Part shown: piece after piece, positions 25,584 to 30,481 of the stretch
Position numbering within the stretch: the first letter of the stretch is position 1
Layout of the letters: each line of letters opens with the position of its first letter
Source: Candidatus Poseidoniaceae archaeon
GTDB taxonomy: Archaea > Thermoplasmatota > Poseidoniia > Poseidoniales > Poseidoniaceae
Reading direction: 5' to 3'
Length of the DNA stretch: 30,481 nucleotides
Assembly (NCBI GenBank): GCA_022424925.1
Contig: JAKMGM010000036.1
Location: 1 to 30,481, forward strand
The notes under the pieces: model-generated
Database searches by the model: none
Seen by the model: the letters and a program-made list of their open reading frames with translations, nothing else
Told to the model about the DNA's origin: nothing
Program-made: the position numbers and the translations under genes

Positions 25584-26657
25584 ATGGGCGTACGACGGCA
25601 TCTTTTACCCGTTGTATTGTTGATGCTTTTCCTCCTTATCGCTCGGGAAATTTATCCGTATGTCGAACCTCTCAACAGTGAGGTTCCTGACGGTTTTACA
25701 ATCGAAAAAATCGATACTGGTTTTGGTGGACCGACGTGCTTAGAATGGGCAGACAATACATCCCTGCTCATGTGTGATAGAGACTCTGGAAAAGTGGTCG
25801 CATTGGATATTGATGATGGCTTCCGTTCTACAACGTTGCTTTCCGGACTCGACCATCCACACGATATCCATCTCACATCAGAGTATCTCTTTGTATCAGA
25901 AGAAGGTAAACTCACCCGCTACAATCGTGCGAACATGTCGTTCACGGAACCGACTGTACTGGTCGATGGTATTCCTTCGGGGAATCACCAAACCAACGCC
26001 ATCAACGCCTATCCAAACGGGACTTTGATTTGGCACAGTGGTTCAAGATGCAATGTTTGTCAAGAGCCTGATGAACGAAATGCAGCTCTTTTGTGGGTCG
26101 ACCCTGCAACCGGCGAGCACGGCGTTTTGGCATCTGGTGTGCGCAATTCTTTCGATGGCGTGTGGGTTCCTGAAGTTGGTTATTTGTTCTCAGACAACGG
26201 CCGGGATTGGGATGGCGACCATCCGAATGAAGAAGTCAACTTGTTGGTGGAAGGGGAAGCATACGGGTGGCCTGACGATGACCCTGACCATCCGATACCT
26301 GCAGGCACACTCGGTCCCGTGGCTGAATGGACGCCTCACACATCGCTCAACGGCCTTGCCTTACGGCCTCTCCACTCACCTTTGCCCGGCCTCTCAGAAA
26401 CGGAGGGATTCACAGTTTACGCCAGTGTTTATGGTTCATGGAACACGCTTCTCCCGCAAGGTCATGAAATCGTTCGGATTGACTTTACTCAAGCACAACC
26501 TGATGCTTTGTTACCGAGCGAGCAATGGGACACAGAGGTGACTCGTTTTGCAACAGATGTTGGTACCCCATTGCCGTTAATTTTTGCACCAAATGGAGAT
26601 TTATATTACGCCACATTTGGCGGCGGCGGGACACTCTATCGCATCACAGCGAGTTGA
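25584..26657 (+). CDS. Glucose/sorbosone dehydrogenase-like beta-propeller, exported
   Basis: 357 residues. Residues 5-24 (HLLPVVLLMLFLLIAREIYP) are an export signal or anchor. The rest is a six-bladed propeller of the soluble quinoprotein glucose dehydrogenase/L-sorbosone dehydrogenase type (PF07995-like). Visible marks are GFGGPTCLEWADNTSLLMCDRDSGKV, LDHPHDIHL, GVRNSFDGVWVPEVGYLFSDNGRDW (the G-x-RN-x-x-x-x-x-W plus DNG pattern), EVNLLVEGEAYGWP and FAPNGDLYYATFGGGGTLYRI. Family members oxidise sugars with PQQ in the periplasm or outside; archaea without PQQ synthesis may use the fold for something else. CNVC in blade three is unusual and could form a disulfide. It overlaps the convergent aminotransferase gene by 14 bases. 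Confidence 0.85.
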   Translation: MGVRRHLLPVVLLMLFLLIAREIYPYVEPLNSEVPDGFTIEKIDTGFGGPTCLEWADNTSLLMCDRDSGKVVALDIDDGFRSTTLLSGLDHPHDIHLTSEYLFVSEEGKLTRYNRANMSFTEPTVLVDGIPSGNHQTNAINAYPNGTLIWHSGSRCNVCQEPDERNAALLWVDPATGEHGVLASGVRNSFDGVWVPEVGYLFSDNGRDWDGDHPNEEVNLLVEGEAYGWPDDDPDHPIPAGTLGPVAEWTPHTSLNGLALRPLHSPLPGLSETEGFTVYASVYGSWNTLLPQGHEIVRIDFTQAQPDALLPSEQWDTEVTRFATDVGTPLPLIFAPNGDLYYATFGGGGTLYRITAS

Positions 26658-27780
26658 GCCATTGACTCAAACGCCGTACACCCTCACGAATATCATCTTC
26701 TGACGCAGCATAGGATATTCGAACGAACCCTTCGCCTCCTTCAATGAGTGAACCGGGAATGAGTTGAACGCCTGCCTCATCGAGTGCACGCGTCGCAAAT
26801 TCAAGGTCATCCATTCCCGTACCGGTAATGTCACAGAATGCATAGAAAGCTCCCTCAGGTTTTGGTACGATGATACCCGGTAGTTCTGTGAGTAAAGAGT
26901 GCATTAAGTTGCGCCGTTGTTTGAAGGATGCCGCCATCACAGCGGTCTCTTCCTCAAGGCCAAGAGCGACGGTTGCCGCCGGCATCATGAACGTAGGCAC
27001 ATGCGTCGCAGCACTTACGTTGATTTTCTTGACACCATCCATCACCTGCGTAGGTCCAGTTATCCACCCAAGTCTCCATCCAGTCATTGCCCACCCTTTC
27101 GACCAGCCACCAATGGTTAAGGTTCGTTCTGCGCCACCAGCAAGGGATGCCGGAGATGTATAGGGGTAATCGGTCCAGACAAGTGTGCCGTAGATCATAT
27201 CGTCAAGTATCCACAAGTCGTGTTTGATGGCGAAATCAACGATGCGTTGGATTTCCTCAGGCTCGTAGACTGCTCCTGTAGGGTTGTTCGGAGAATTCAG
27301 TAACAGGGCGGTTGTTTTGGGTGTGACCGCCGCTTCCAACGCATCAAAATCGGGGTGATAATTCTCACGTTTCACGGGGACATGTACTGGAACGCAGTCC
27401 AGAAGCTTGAGCATCCCATCATAGGATGGCCATGCAGGAGATAAGACCAGTACTTCATCACCCGCATTGAGCGTTGCCATTAGGCCGTACAGGATGGCCT
27501 GTTTGCACCCCGGAGTGATTAGCACATCATCGGCTTGTGCCTGAATATTGTGTCGAGTAAGATGGTGTGCAACAGCATCACACAATTCAACAGAGCCTTG
27601 TGTACGCGTGTAAGCCGTTTCACCACGGTCTAATGCCGCCTTCACTTCATCGACAACGGGTTTTGGCGTATCGAAATCAGGCTGCCCAACCGTGAAACGT
27701 ATGACTTCAGGTCCTGGCGGTGTTAAGAAGGCAGCAAAACCAATACCTACGTGCTCTAATGAACGATTCATCTGTGGCAT
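26644..27780 (-). CDS. PLP-dependent class I/II aminotransferase
   Basis: 378 residues from ATG 27780 (MPQMNRSLEHVG); an in-frame TTG at 27798 would add six residues but overlaps the likely promoter. Fold type I aspartate-aminotransferase family. The PLP lysine is Lys228 in IGGWSKGWAMTGWRLGW. NSPNNPTG at 162-169 contributes the Asn that contacts the ring hydroxyl, and LDDMIYG gives Asp194 and Tyr197. FVRISYA near the end has the Arg that holds the substrate carboxylate. FTVGQPDFDTP and AYTRTQGSVELCDAV are the usual N-terminal motifs. The amino-acid specificity cannot be read from sequence. It has its own TATA-like box and a palindrome at the expected transcription start. Confidence 0.93.
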   Translation of the reverse strand: MPQMNRSLEHVGIGFAAFLTPPGPEVIRFTVGQPDFDTPKPVVDEVKAALDRGETAYTRTQGSVELCDAVAHHLTRHNIQAQADDVLITPGCKQAILYGLMATLNAGDEVLVLSPAWPSYDGMLKLLDCVPVHVPVKRENYHPDFDALEAAVTPKTTALLLNSPNNPTGAVYEPEEIQRIVDFAIKHDLWILDDMIYGTLVWTDYPYTSPASLAGGAERTLTIGGWSKGWAMTGWRLGWITGPTQVMDGVKKINVSAATHVPTFMMPAATVALGLEEETAVMAASFKQRRNLMHSLLTELPGIIVPKPEGAFYAFCDITGTGMDDLEFATRALDEAGVQLIPGSLIEGGEGFVRISYAASEDDIREGVRRLSQWLNSL

Positions 27781-27797
27781 AGACCCATCCCCACCCA

Positions 27798-27821
27798 ATA
27801 GACAACGTCTATGTGATAAAA
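27798..27821 (-). promoter_or_regulatory. TATA box plus palindromic operator for the aminotransferase
   Basis: The minus strand has TTTTATCA (27821-27814), about 37 bases before ATG 27780, a suitable TATA position with a short leader. Directly next to it, 27798-27812 is the palindrome ATAGAC-AAC-GTCTAT (two 6-bp arms, 3-base spacer). It covers the space between the TATA box and the expected start, where a repressor would block the polymerase. Confidence 0.5.
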
Positions 27822-27886
27822 GAAACGAAACGCTCCTTGAATATCAAGACTGCGCGTGATAAACACCTTTGAACCGTATTTAGAAG

Positions 27887-27957
27887 AGCACAGGCTGGGA
27901 TTTGAACCCAGGTAAGAGGATTTGCAATCCCCGACGTAGCCGCTCCGACACCCGTGC
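27887..27957 (-). tRNA. tRNA-Cys (GCA)
   Basis: 71 bases counting the discriminator, no intron. Acceptor GCACGGG pairs with CCTGTGC (one G-T). Anticodon arm GGGGA-TTGCAAA-TCCTC gives anticodon GCA. The T arm is CTGGG-TTCAAAT-CCCAG. The discriminator is T (U73), the universal identity base for cysteinyl-tRNA synthetase. The D arm (positions TCG...CGT around GAGCGGCTA) is short with a T-T mismatch, and its layout aligns base for base with the bacterial tRNA-Cys D arm. CCA is not encoded. Transcription is on the minus strand towards the aminotransferase gene. Only a weak TATA-like TTGAAATAG is seen about 24-33 bases upstream. Confidence 0.95.
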
Positions 27958-28084
27958 AGTGTTTCTCGGATTGGGCAGTTCTATTTCAACGCGACCGAAC
28001 CAGTTTGAGCATGTGCTCAGCATCAAGAAGAGTGCTATTGCGCCGAAGAGATATTTCTTAAGACTGGTCGACAAAACGTTGTCT

Positions 28085-28618
28085 ATGGAGCCTAAGGCCC
28101 ACATACTGCTCCCTCCCTCAACTCCCGCTGCAACCTATTACGATTGTAGGTTTGCCGTGCTAAGGGAGCCACTTGGGTTTCAACGAGGCGCCGAACTCCT
28201 TACTGATGACGAACACGCTATTCACGCCTGGGTGGAAGATGGAGCACGCGTTGTTTCAGTAGGGAGGGCCCATTTAATCGCACCATCGAGCGATGGTTCA
28301 GCAGCAGACCATGCAGGGCCCGGGGCAACGCAATGTCCTTCTTTTGGCCCATTATCGAATCCAGGAAACCGTCCTGCAATACAAATTCGTCAGATGGGTA
28401 CGCGTGAAGAAGCCCGTCGAAGCGGCCATGCTGCGCAGGTTCTAAAGGCGCTTGAACTTGCTTCAATACATCACTTTGACGCGAAAGTAGGACTCCTTCA
28501 GGCTCGTGAAGCAGCGATTCCATTTTATCAGTCACAAGGGTGGAATCTTGTCGATGAGCCGTATTCAATTTCCGGAATCGGTCCACATAGGTCAATGATG
28601 AAACATTTCGAAACATGA
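28085..28618 (+). CDS. GNAT family N-acetyltransferase
   Basis: 177 residues from ATG 28085 (MEPKAHILLP). The frame remains open upstream to 27902, but that stretch runs antisense through the tRNA and is not credible. The core reads YYDCRFAVLREPLGFQRG, then IQIRQMGTREEARRSGHAAQVLKALE, which is the acetyl-CoA pyrophosphate loop (R-x-x-G-x-A here RRSGHA). GLLQAREAAIPFYQSQGWNLVDEPY is the usual A-x-x-F-Y-x-x-x-G-F/W motif. It ends IGPHRSMMKHFE. The LREPLG start and the H-x-x-M-x-K end are like the ElaA/YjcF-type subgroup. It transfers an acetyl group to an unknown amine. GAGATATTT at 28047-28055 is a possible TATA element. Confidence 0.88.
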   Translation: MEPKAHILLPPSTPAATYYDCRFAVLREPLGFQRGAELLTDDEHAIHAWVEDGARVVSVGRAHLIAPSSDGSAADHAGPGATQCPSFGPLSNPGNRPAIQIRQMGTREEARRSGHAAQVLKALELASIHHFDAKVGLLQAREAAIPFYQSQGWNLVDEPYSISGIGPHRSMMKHFET

Positions 28619-28623
28619 ATCGT

Positions 28624-28768
28624 TCATATACGGTCACAAAACTGCCATTCTAAGATATATGGACGGAGGAGTGTAAACTCCTCGAAATCAAAACAAACCC
28701 GCTGCATCATTTTTTGGTAGAGATATTACTGTTTTACGGGAAAATGACGCTAAAACCGAGGAGATACG
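28624..28768 (+). promoter_or_regulatory. Intergenic leader with TATA-like boxes and a GTAA hairpin
   Basis: The 150 bases before the next gene hold TTCATATAC (28624-28632) and AGATATAT (28653-28660), both TATA-like. A perfect hairpin, GAGGAGT-GTAA-ACTCCTC, lies at 28666-28683; its loop is of the GNRA type. A run of six T at 28710-28715 may terminate the GNAT transcript. GAGGAG at 28757-28762 is the ribosome-binding site of the 244-residue gene. Confidence 0.45.
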
Positions 28769-29503
28769 ATGAAACTTCAGCAAATCAACAAGAAACAACC
28801 TTATTATGGAACCGGAAACAAGGAAATCATGATGCCGGCAGAGCAGACCTTGCAGAAGGCGAAGAACGAAAAGTATCTGAAAGCACTGCAGACACTCGCA
28901 GAAAGAGACCCTGAAGGGTTTTCAAATGTCGCTCCTGAACTGATTAAACGAAGCGTTTGGAATTGGAGAGGCGCAGACCCTTTCTTCGCTGAACGACTTT
29001 CCAACTGGATTGATACAGCTCACAAGTGGAGCGAATTCAAAGAAATTTTACCGAAAGAAGCCCACCTCCCACGTCGGAAAACGGTTGAACAAATTTCATA
29101 CGATAAACTTCCGAAAGAATACAGTTCGTTCCTCCATCATCTGACATCTCGGTTTGAAGGAGATTATACCCGCTGGGATGCTTCGAAAAGAGACCAATTC
29201 ACGATTCTAGGTATGCTTGCGCTTGAAGGTAAAGAAGGCGTTCGTCAAGGCCGCCTTATCCACCATCTTGGCCTTGACAGCACTGGGAGCGTAGGCCTCC
29301 CAGGGTCAAACGCAATTCGTGCTGCAAAGATCGCCCTGAGTCGTTCAGCAAAACCATTGCATCTCTGGGCACCGGCATCTGGCAACGGTAGTGAGCGACT
29401 CCATGCGTTCGCCGACGCGAACCTCGCAGATTTGGTCGCAAGGTTTGTTCTCAATCAACAGGCTGCTATTTTGCTTCCACCTGCATACACTCTCGAAGGC
29501 TGA
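28769..29503 (+). CDS. Unknown 244-residue soluble protein
   Basis: 244 residues from ATG 28769, with GAGGAG six bases before the start, one of the best ribosome-binding sites in the window. No family is recognised. There is no signal or membrane helix. The N-terminal half is charged and helical (EQTLQKAKNEKYLKALQTLAERDPEGF, then VAPELIKRSVWNWRGADPFFAERL). The C-terminal part, DQFTILGMLALEGKEGVRQGRLIHHLGLD through AIRAAKIALSRS, has the rhythm of a helix-turn-helix or winged-helix unit, but this is weak. It ends in LARFVLNQQAAILLPPAY. It stands 150 bases from the GNAT gene and 93 from the next gene. Confidence 0.75.
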   Translation: MKLQQINKKQPYYGTGNKEIMMPAEQTLQKAKNEKYLKALQTLAERDPEGFSNVAPELIKRSVWNWRGADPFFAERLSNWIDTAHKWSEFKEILPKEAHLPRRKTVEQISYDKLPKEYSSFLHHLTSRFEGDYTRWDASKRDQFTILGMLALEGKEGVRQGRLIHHLGLDSTGSVGLPGSNAIRAAKIALSRSAKPLHLWAPASGNGSERLHAFADANLADLVARFVLNQQAAILLPPAYTLEG

Positions 29504-29523
29504 ATGGCTCATTGCGTCGCGCC

Positions 29524-29533
29524 TTTCATATAG
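29524..29533 (+). promoter_or_regulatory. Candidate TATA box
   Basis: TTTCATATAG, with an expected start 25-28 bases downstream at about 29556, right where the hairpin at 29557-29575 begins. It would drive the 74-residue gene and possibly the TSP3 gene. Confidence 0.45.
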
Positions 29534-29556
29534 TGTCGGTCTGTTCCAGTGTGTAG

Positions 29557-29596
29557 AGGGAACGTTGGGTTCCCTAGAACCAACCCGTGAAAAACG
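29557..29596 (+). promoter_or_regulatory. Leader copy 1: hairpin plus GTGAAAAA
   Basis: The hairpin AGGGAACGTTGGGTTCCCT (29557-29575; 7-bp stem, 5-base loop) is followed by an A/C-rich stretch and GTGAAAAACG directly before ATG 29597. The same arrangement recurs at 29797-29853 before the next gene, with a compensatory change in the stem. Confidence 0.6.
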
Positions 29597-29821
29597 ATGC
29601 ATTTGGAGGAACAATACAAAGCAATGAATGAGAGTGTAAAACGCATGACTGAATACCAGTCATCGTCCAGCGGCAGCGCTAATTCTGCCGCAAGTACCAC
29701 CCTCATTGAGTCTTTGAAAACCGTTGAATTCCAGTGCGCAGCATCGTTTGAGTCCCAAAACATCACTCCCATCATGTGGGCTGGATGTTTGGAAAGAGAG
29801 AACAGCGGGTTCTCTGTGTAA
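29597..29821 (+). CDS. Small 74-residue protein, unknown
   Basis: 74 residues from ATG 29597. No family is recognised. The N-terminal part is polar and helical (HLEEQYKAMNESVKRMTEY), followed by a Ser/Ala-rich linker, a second segment (TLIESLKTVEFQCAASFESQ) and a C-terminus with one Trp and two Cys in all. No signal peptide. The start is supported by GTGAAAAA at exactly the same distance from ATG as in the next gene. An internal ATG at 29624 lies after GGAGG but with too long a spacing. Its last codons form part of the second leader hairpin, which overlaps the 3' end. It could be a regulator or partner of the secreted protein downstream; unproven. Confidence 0.5.
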   Translation: MHLEEQYKAMNESVKRMTEYQSSSSGSANSAASTTLIESLKTVEFQCAASFESQNITPIMWAGCLERENSGFSV

Positions 29822-29853
29822 CAACAACCAAAAAAAATAGGAAGTGAAAAAAC
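29797..29853 (+). promoter_or_regulatory. Leader copy 2: hairpin plus GTGAAAAA
   Basis: The hairpin AGAGAACAGCGGGTTCTCT (29797-29815; 7-bp stem, 5-base loop) is followed by an A/C-rich stretch and GTGAAAAAAC directly before ATG 29854. Compared with copy 1, stem position three changes from G-C to A-T on both arms, so pairing is kept. Confidence 0.6.
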
Positions 29854-30481
29854 ATGAATAAGAAAATAATGAGCGTTTTGATTGCATTATTCCTCTCACT
29901 CTCTGCAGTTTCTGCAGTGAGCGGTGACGGATCTGACCCACTCGACCCATCTGATGGTGGCGCCGATTGGGACGGTGACGGTCTCACCAATTCTGAGGAA
30001 CAAAATCAAGGCACAAACATGAACAATGCAGACAGCGATGGCGACGGTCTCCCAGATGGCTGGGAAGTCTCGAACGGCCTCAACCCTACCAATGGTGGCG
30101 ACGGAAATGCAGACCCTGACGGCGATGGACTTACCAACGCCCAAGAGTATGCATCGGGTACCAACCCGAACAACGCCGACACTGACGGCGACGGTAAGGC
30201 TGACAACGTAGACTCGTTCCCCAACGACCCAAACGACGGTGAATACTCCGATTCCGACGGTGACGGTATTCCTGATGCTTACGACCCCGACTTTAGCGAG
30301 TCAGGAGCGGGCTCAGGCAATGGCGAAACCGAAGGCGGTGGCGAATCCGAAGATCAAGGTCAAGGAGAAGGACAAGGTCAAGGACAGGGTCTAGGACAAG
30401 GTCAAGGACAAGGTCAAGGACATGGTCAAGGACAAGGTCAAGGACAAGGTCAAGGACAAGGTCAAGGACAGGGTCAAGGAC
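29854..30481 (+). CDS. Secreted TSP3-type calcium-binding protein with Gln-Gly repeats (3' partial)
   Basis: 209 residues to the window edge, no stop reached. Residues 1-21 are a signal peptide (KKIMSVLIALFLSLSAVSA). Five Asp-rich repeats of the thrombospondin type 3 kind follow: DWDGDGLTNSEE at 38-49, DSDGDGLPDGWE, DPDGDGLTNAQE, DTDGDGKADNVD and DSDGDGIPDAYD, ending near 145. The D-x-D-G-D-G loops bind calcium and usually stiffen extracellular stalks. From residue 168 the chain is an almost pure Gln-Gly repeat with occasional Glu, Leu or His, encoded by a 12-base unit (GGTCAAGGACAA). Surface display, adhesion or attachment is inferred. The start at 29854 is supported by the signal peptide and by GTGAAAAA at the same spacing as in the preceding gene. 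Confidence 0.9.
   Translation, partial: MNKKIMSVLIALFLSLSAVSAVSGDGSDPLDPSDGGADWDGDGLTNSEEQNQGTNMNNADSDGDGLPDGWEVSNGLNPTNGGDGNADPDGDGLTNAQEYASGTNPNNADTDGDGKADNVDSFPNDPNDGEYSDSDGDGIPDAYDPDFSESGAGSGNGETEGGGESEDQGQGEGQGQGQGLGQGQGQGQGHGQGQGQGQGQGQGQGQGQG
30355..30481 (+). repeat. 12-base tandem repeat encoding (Gln-Gly)n
   Basis: Repeats of GGTCAAGGACAA and close variants run from codon 168 of the TSP3-type gene to the window edge. They are in frame and nearly identical towards the end, so copy number is likely unstable and the assembly may be collapsed here. Confidence 0.92.

Noticed and set aside
27902..28084. An upstream extension of the GNAT reading frame by 61 codons
   Set aside because: It runs antisense through the tRNA-Cys gene and the extra residues do not resemble the GNAT N-terminus; ATG 28085 is the sensible start.
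28710..28715. The six-T run as a hairpin-type terminator with the 28666-28683 stem
   Set aside because: The T run lies 27 bases after the stem, too far for a bacterial-type terminator; archaeal termination needs only the T run, so the stem is reported separately.
1..30481. CRISPR arrays, insertion sequences, phage genes, toxin-antitoxin or restriction systems
   Set aside because: No regularly spaced direct repeats, transposase, integrase, Cas or restriction motifs were seen; the only tandem repeats are the two coding tracts described. The window reads as chromosomal core and envelope genes.

Overview
The window looks like a piece of a marine planktonic euryarchaeon, most probably Marine Group II (Candidatus Poseidoniales). 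This is inferred from gene content, not from a phylogenetic marker. It carries an archaeal DnaG primase (TOPRIM), a group II (thermosome-type) chaperonin, an ATPase-KH protein of the archaeal COG1855 type, candidate archaeal TATA boxes with short or absent leaders, and many secreted or membrane-anchored proteins of unknown function. Base composition is near 50% GC. Genes are tightly packed, and convergent neighbours abut or overlap by a few bases.

Layout. 1-177: intergenic, with the possible first codons of a divergent minus-strand gene. 196-5466 (+): secreted beta-propeller protein, a short open frame that looks like the stump of a sugar nucleotidyltransferase, a Gfo/Idh/MocA oxidoreductase, a small four-helix membrane protein, and a COG1855-like ATPase with a KH domain but no N-terminal PIN domain. 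5568-11093 (+): a close run of four genes: a two-helix membrane protein with a 17-unit Ala-Glu tail, an orphan protein of about 680 residues, a coiled-coil protein with a C-terminal membrane anchor, and a divergent chaperonin. 11169-14259: purH, a DUF6356-like small protein, a DUF454/YbaN-like membrane protein on the minus strand, and purN. 16236-14264 (-): a compact operon of a TerB-like protein, an all-helical repeat-like protein, a 69-residue protein and a MobA-like nucleotidyltransferase. 16322-18858 (+): dnaG and a proline-rich membrane protein. 21621-18859 (-) and 21826-24117 (+): a divergent pair, a giant coiled-coil/helical protein and a membrane-anchored TPR protein. 24165-27780: DUF4190-like protein, HmuY-like secreted protein, glucose/sorbosone-dehydrogenase-type beta-propeller and a class I aminotransferase. 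27887-27957 (-): tRNA-Cys(GCA). 28085-30481 (+): GNAT acetyltransferase, an unknown 244-residue protein, a 74-residue protein and a secreted calcium-binding (thrombospondin type 3 repeat) protein with a Gln-Gly repeat tail that runs off the window.

Functionally there are three clear housekeeping themes: late purine synthesis (PurN and PurH, both 10-formyl-tetrahydrofolate users), DNA/RNA processing (DnaG, ATPase-KH, tRNA-Cys) and amino-acid transamination. The rest is envelope biology: two beta-propellers, an HmuY-like protein, a TSP3 protein and several coiled-coil or TPR proteins with membrane anchors.

The two most interesting observations are these. (1) A duplicated 5' leader at 29557-29599 and 29797-29856: a 7-bp hairpin with a compensatory base-pair change, then an A/C-rich stretch, then GTGAAAAA at identical spacing to ATG, in front of two adjacent genes. 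(2) The 5568-11093 cluster, where a divergent chaperonin sits directly behind three uncharacterised membrane or coiled-coil genes, which suggests a dedicated folding or assembly system.
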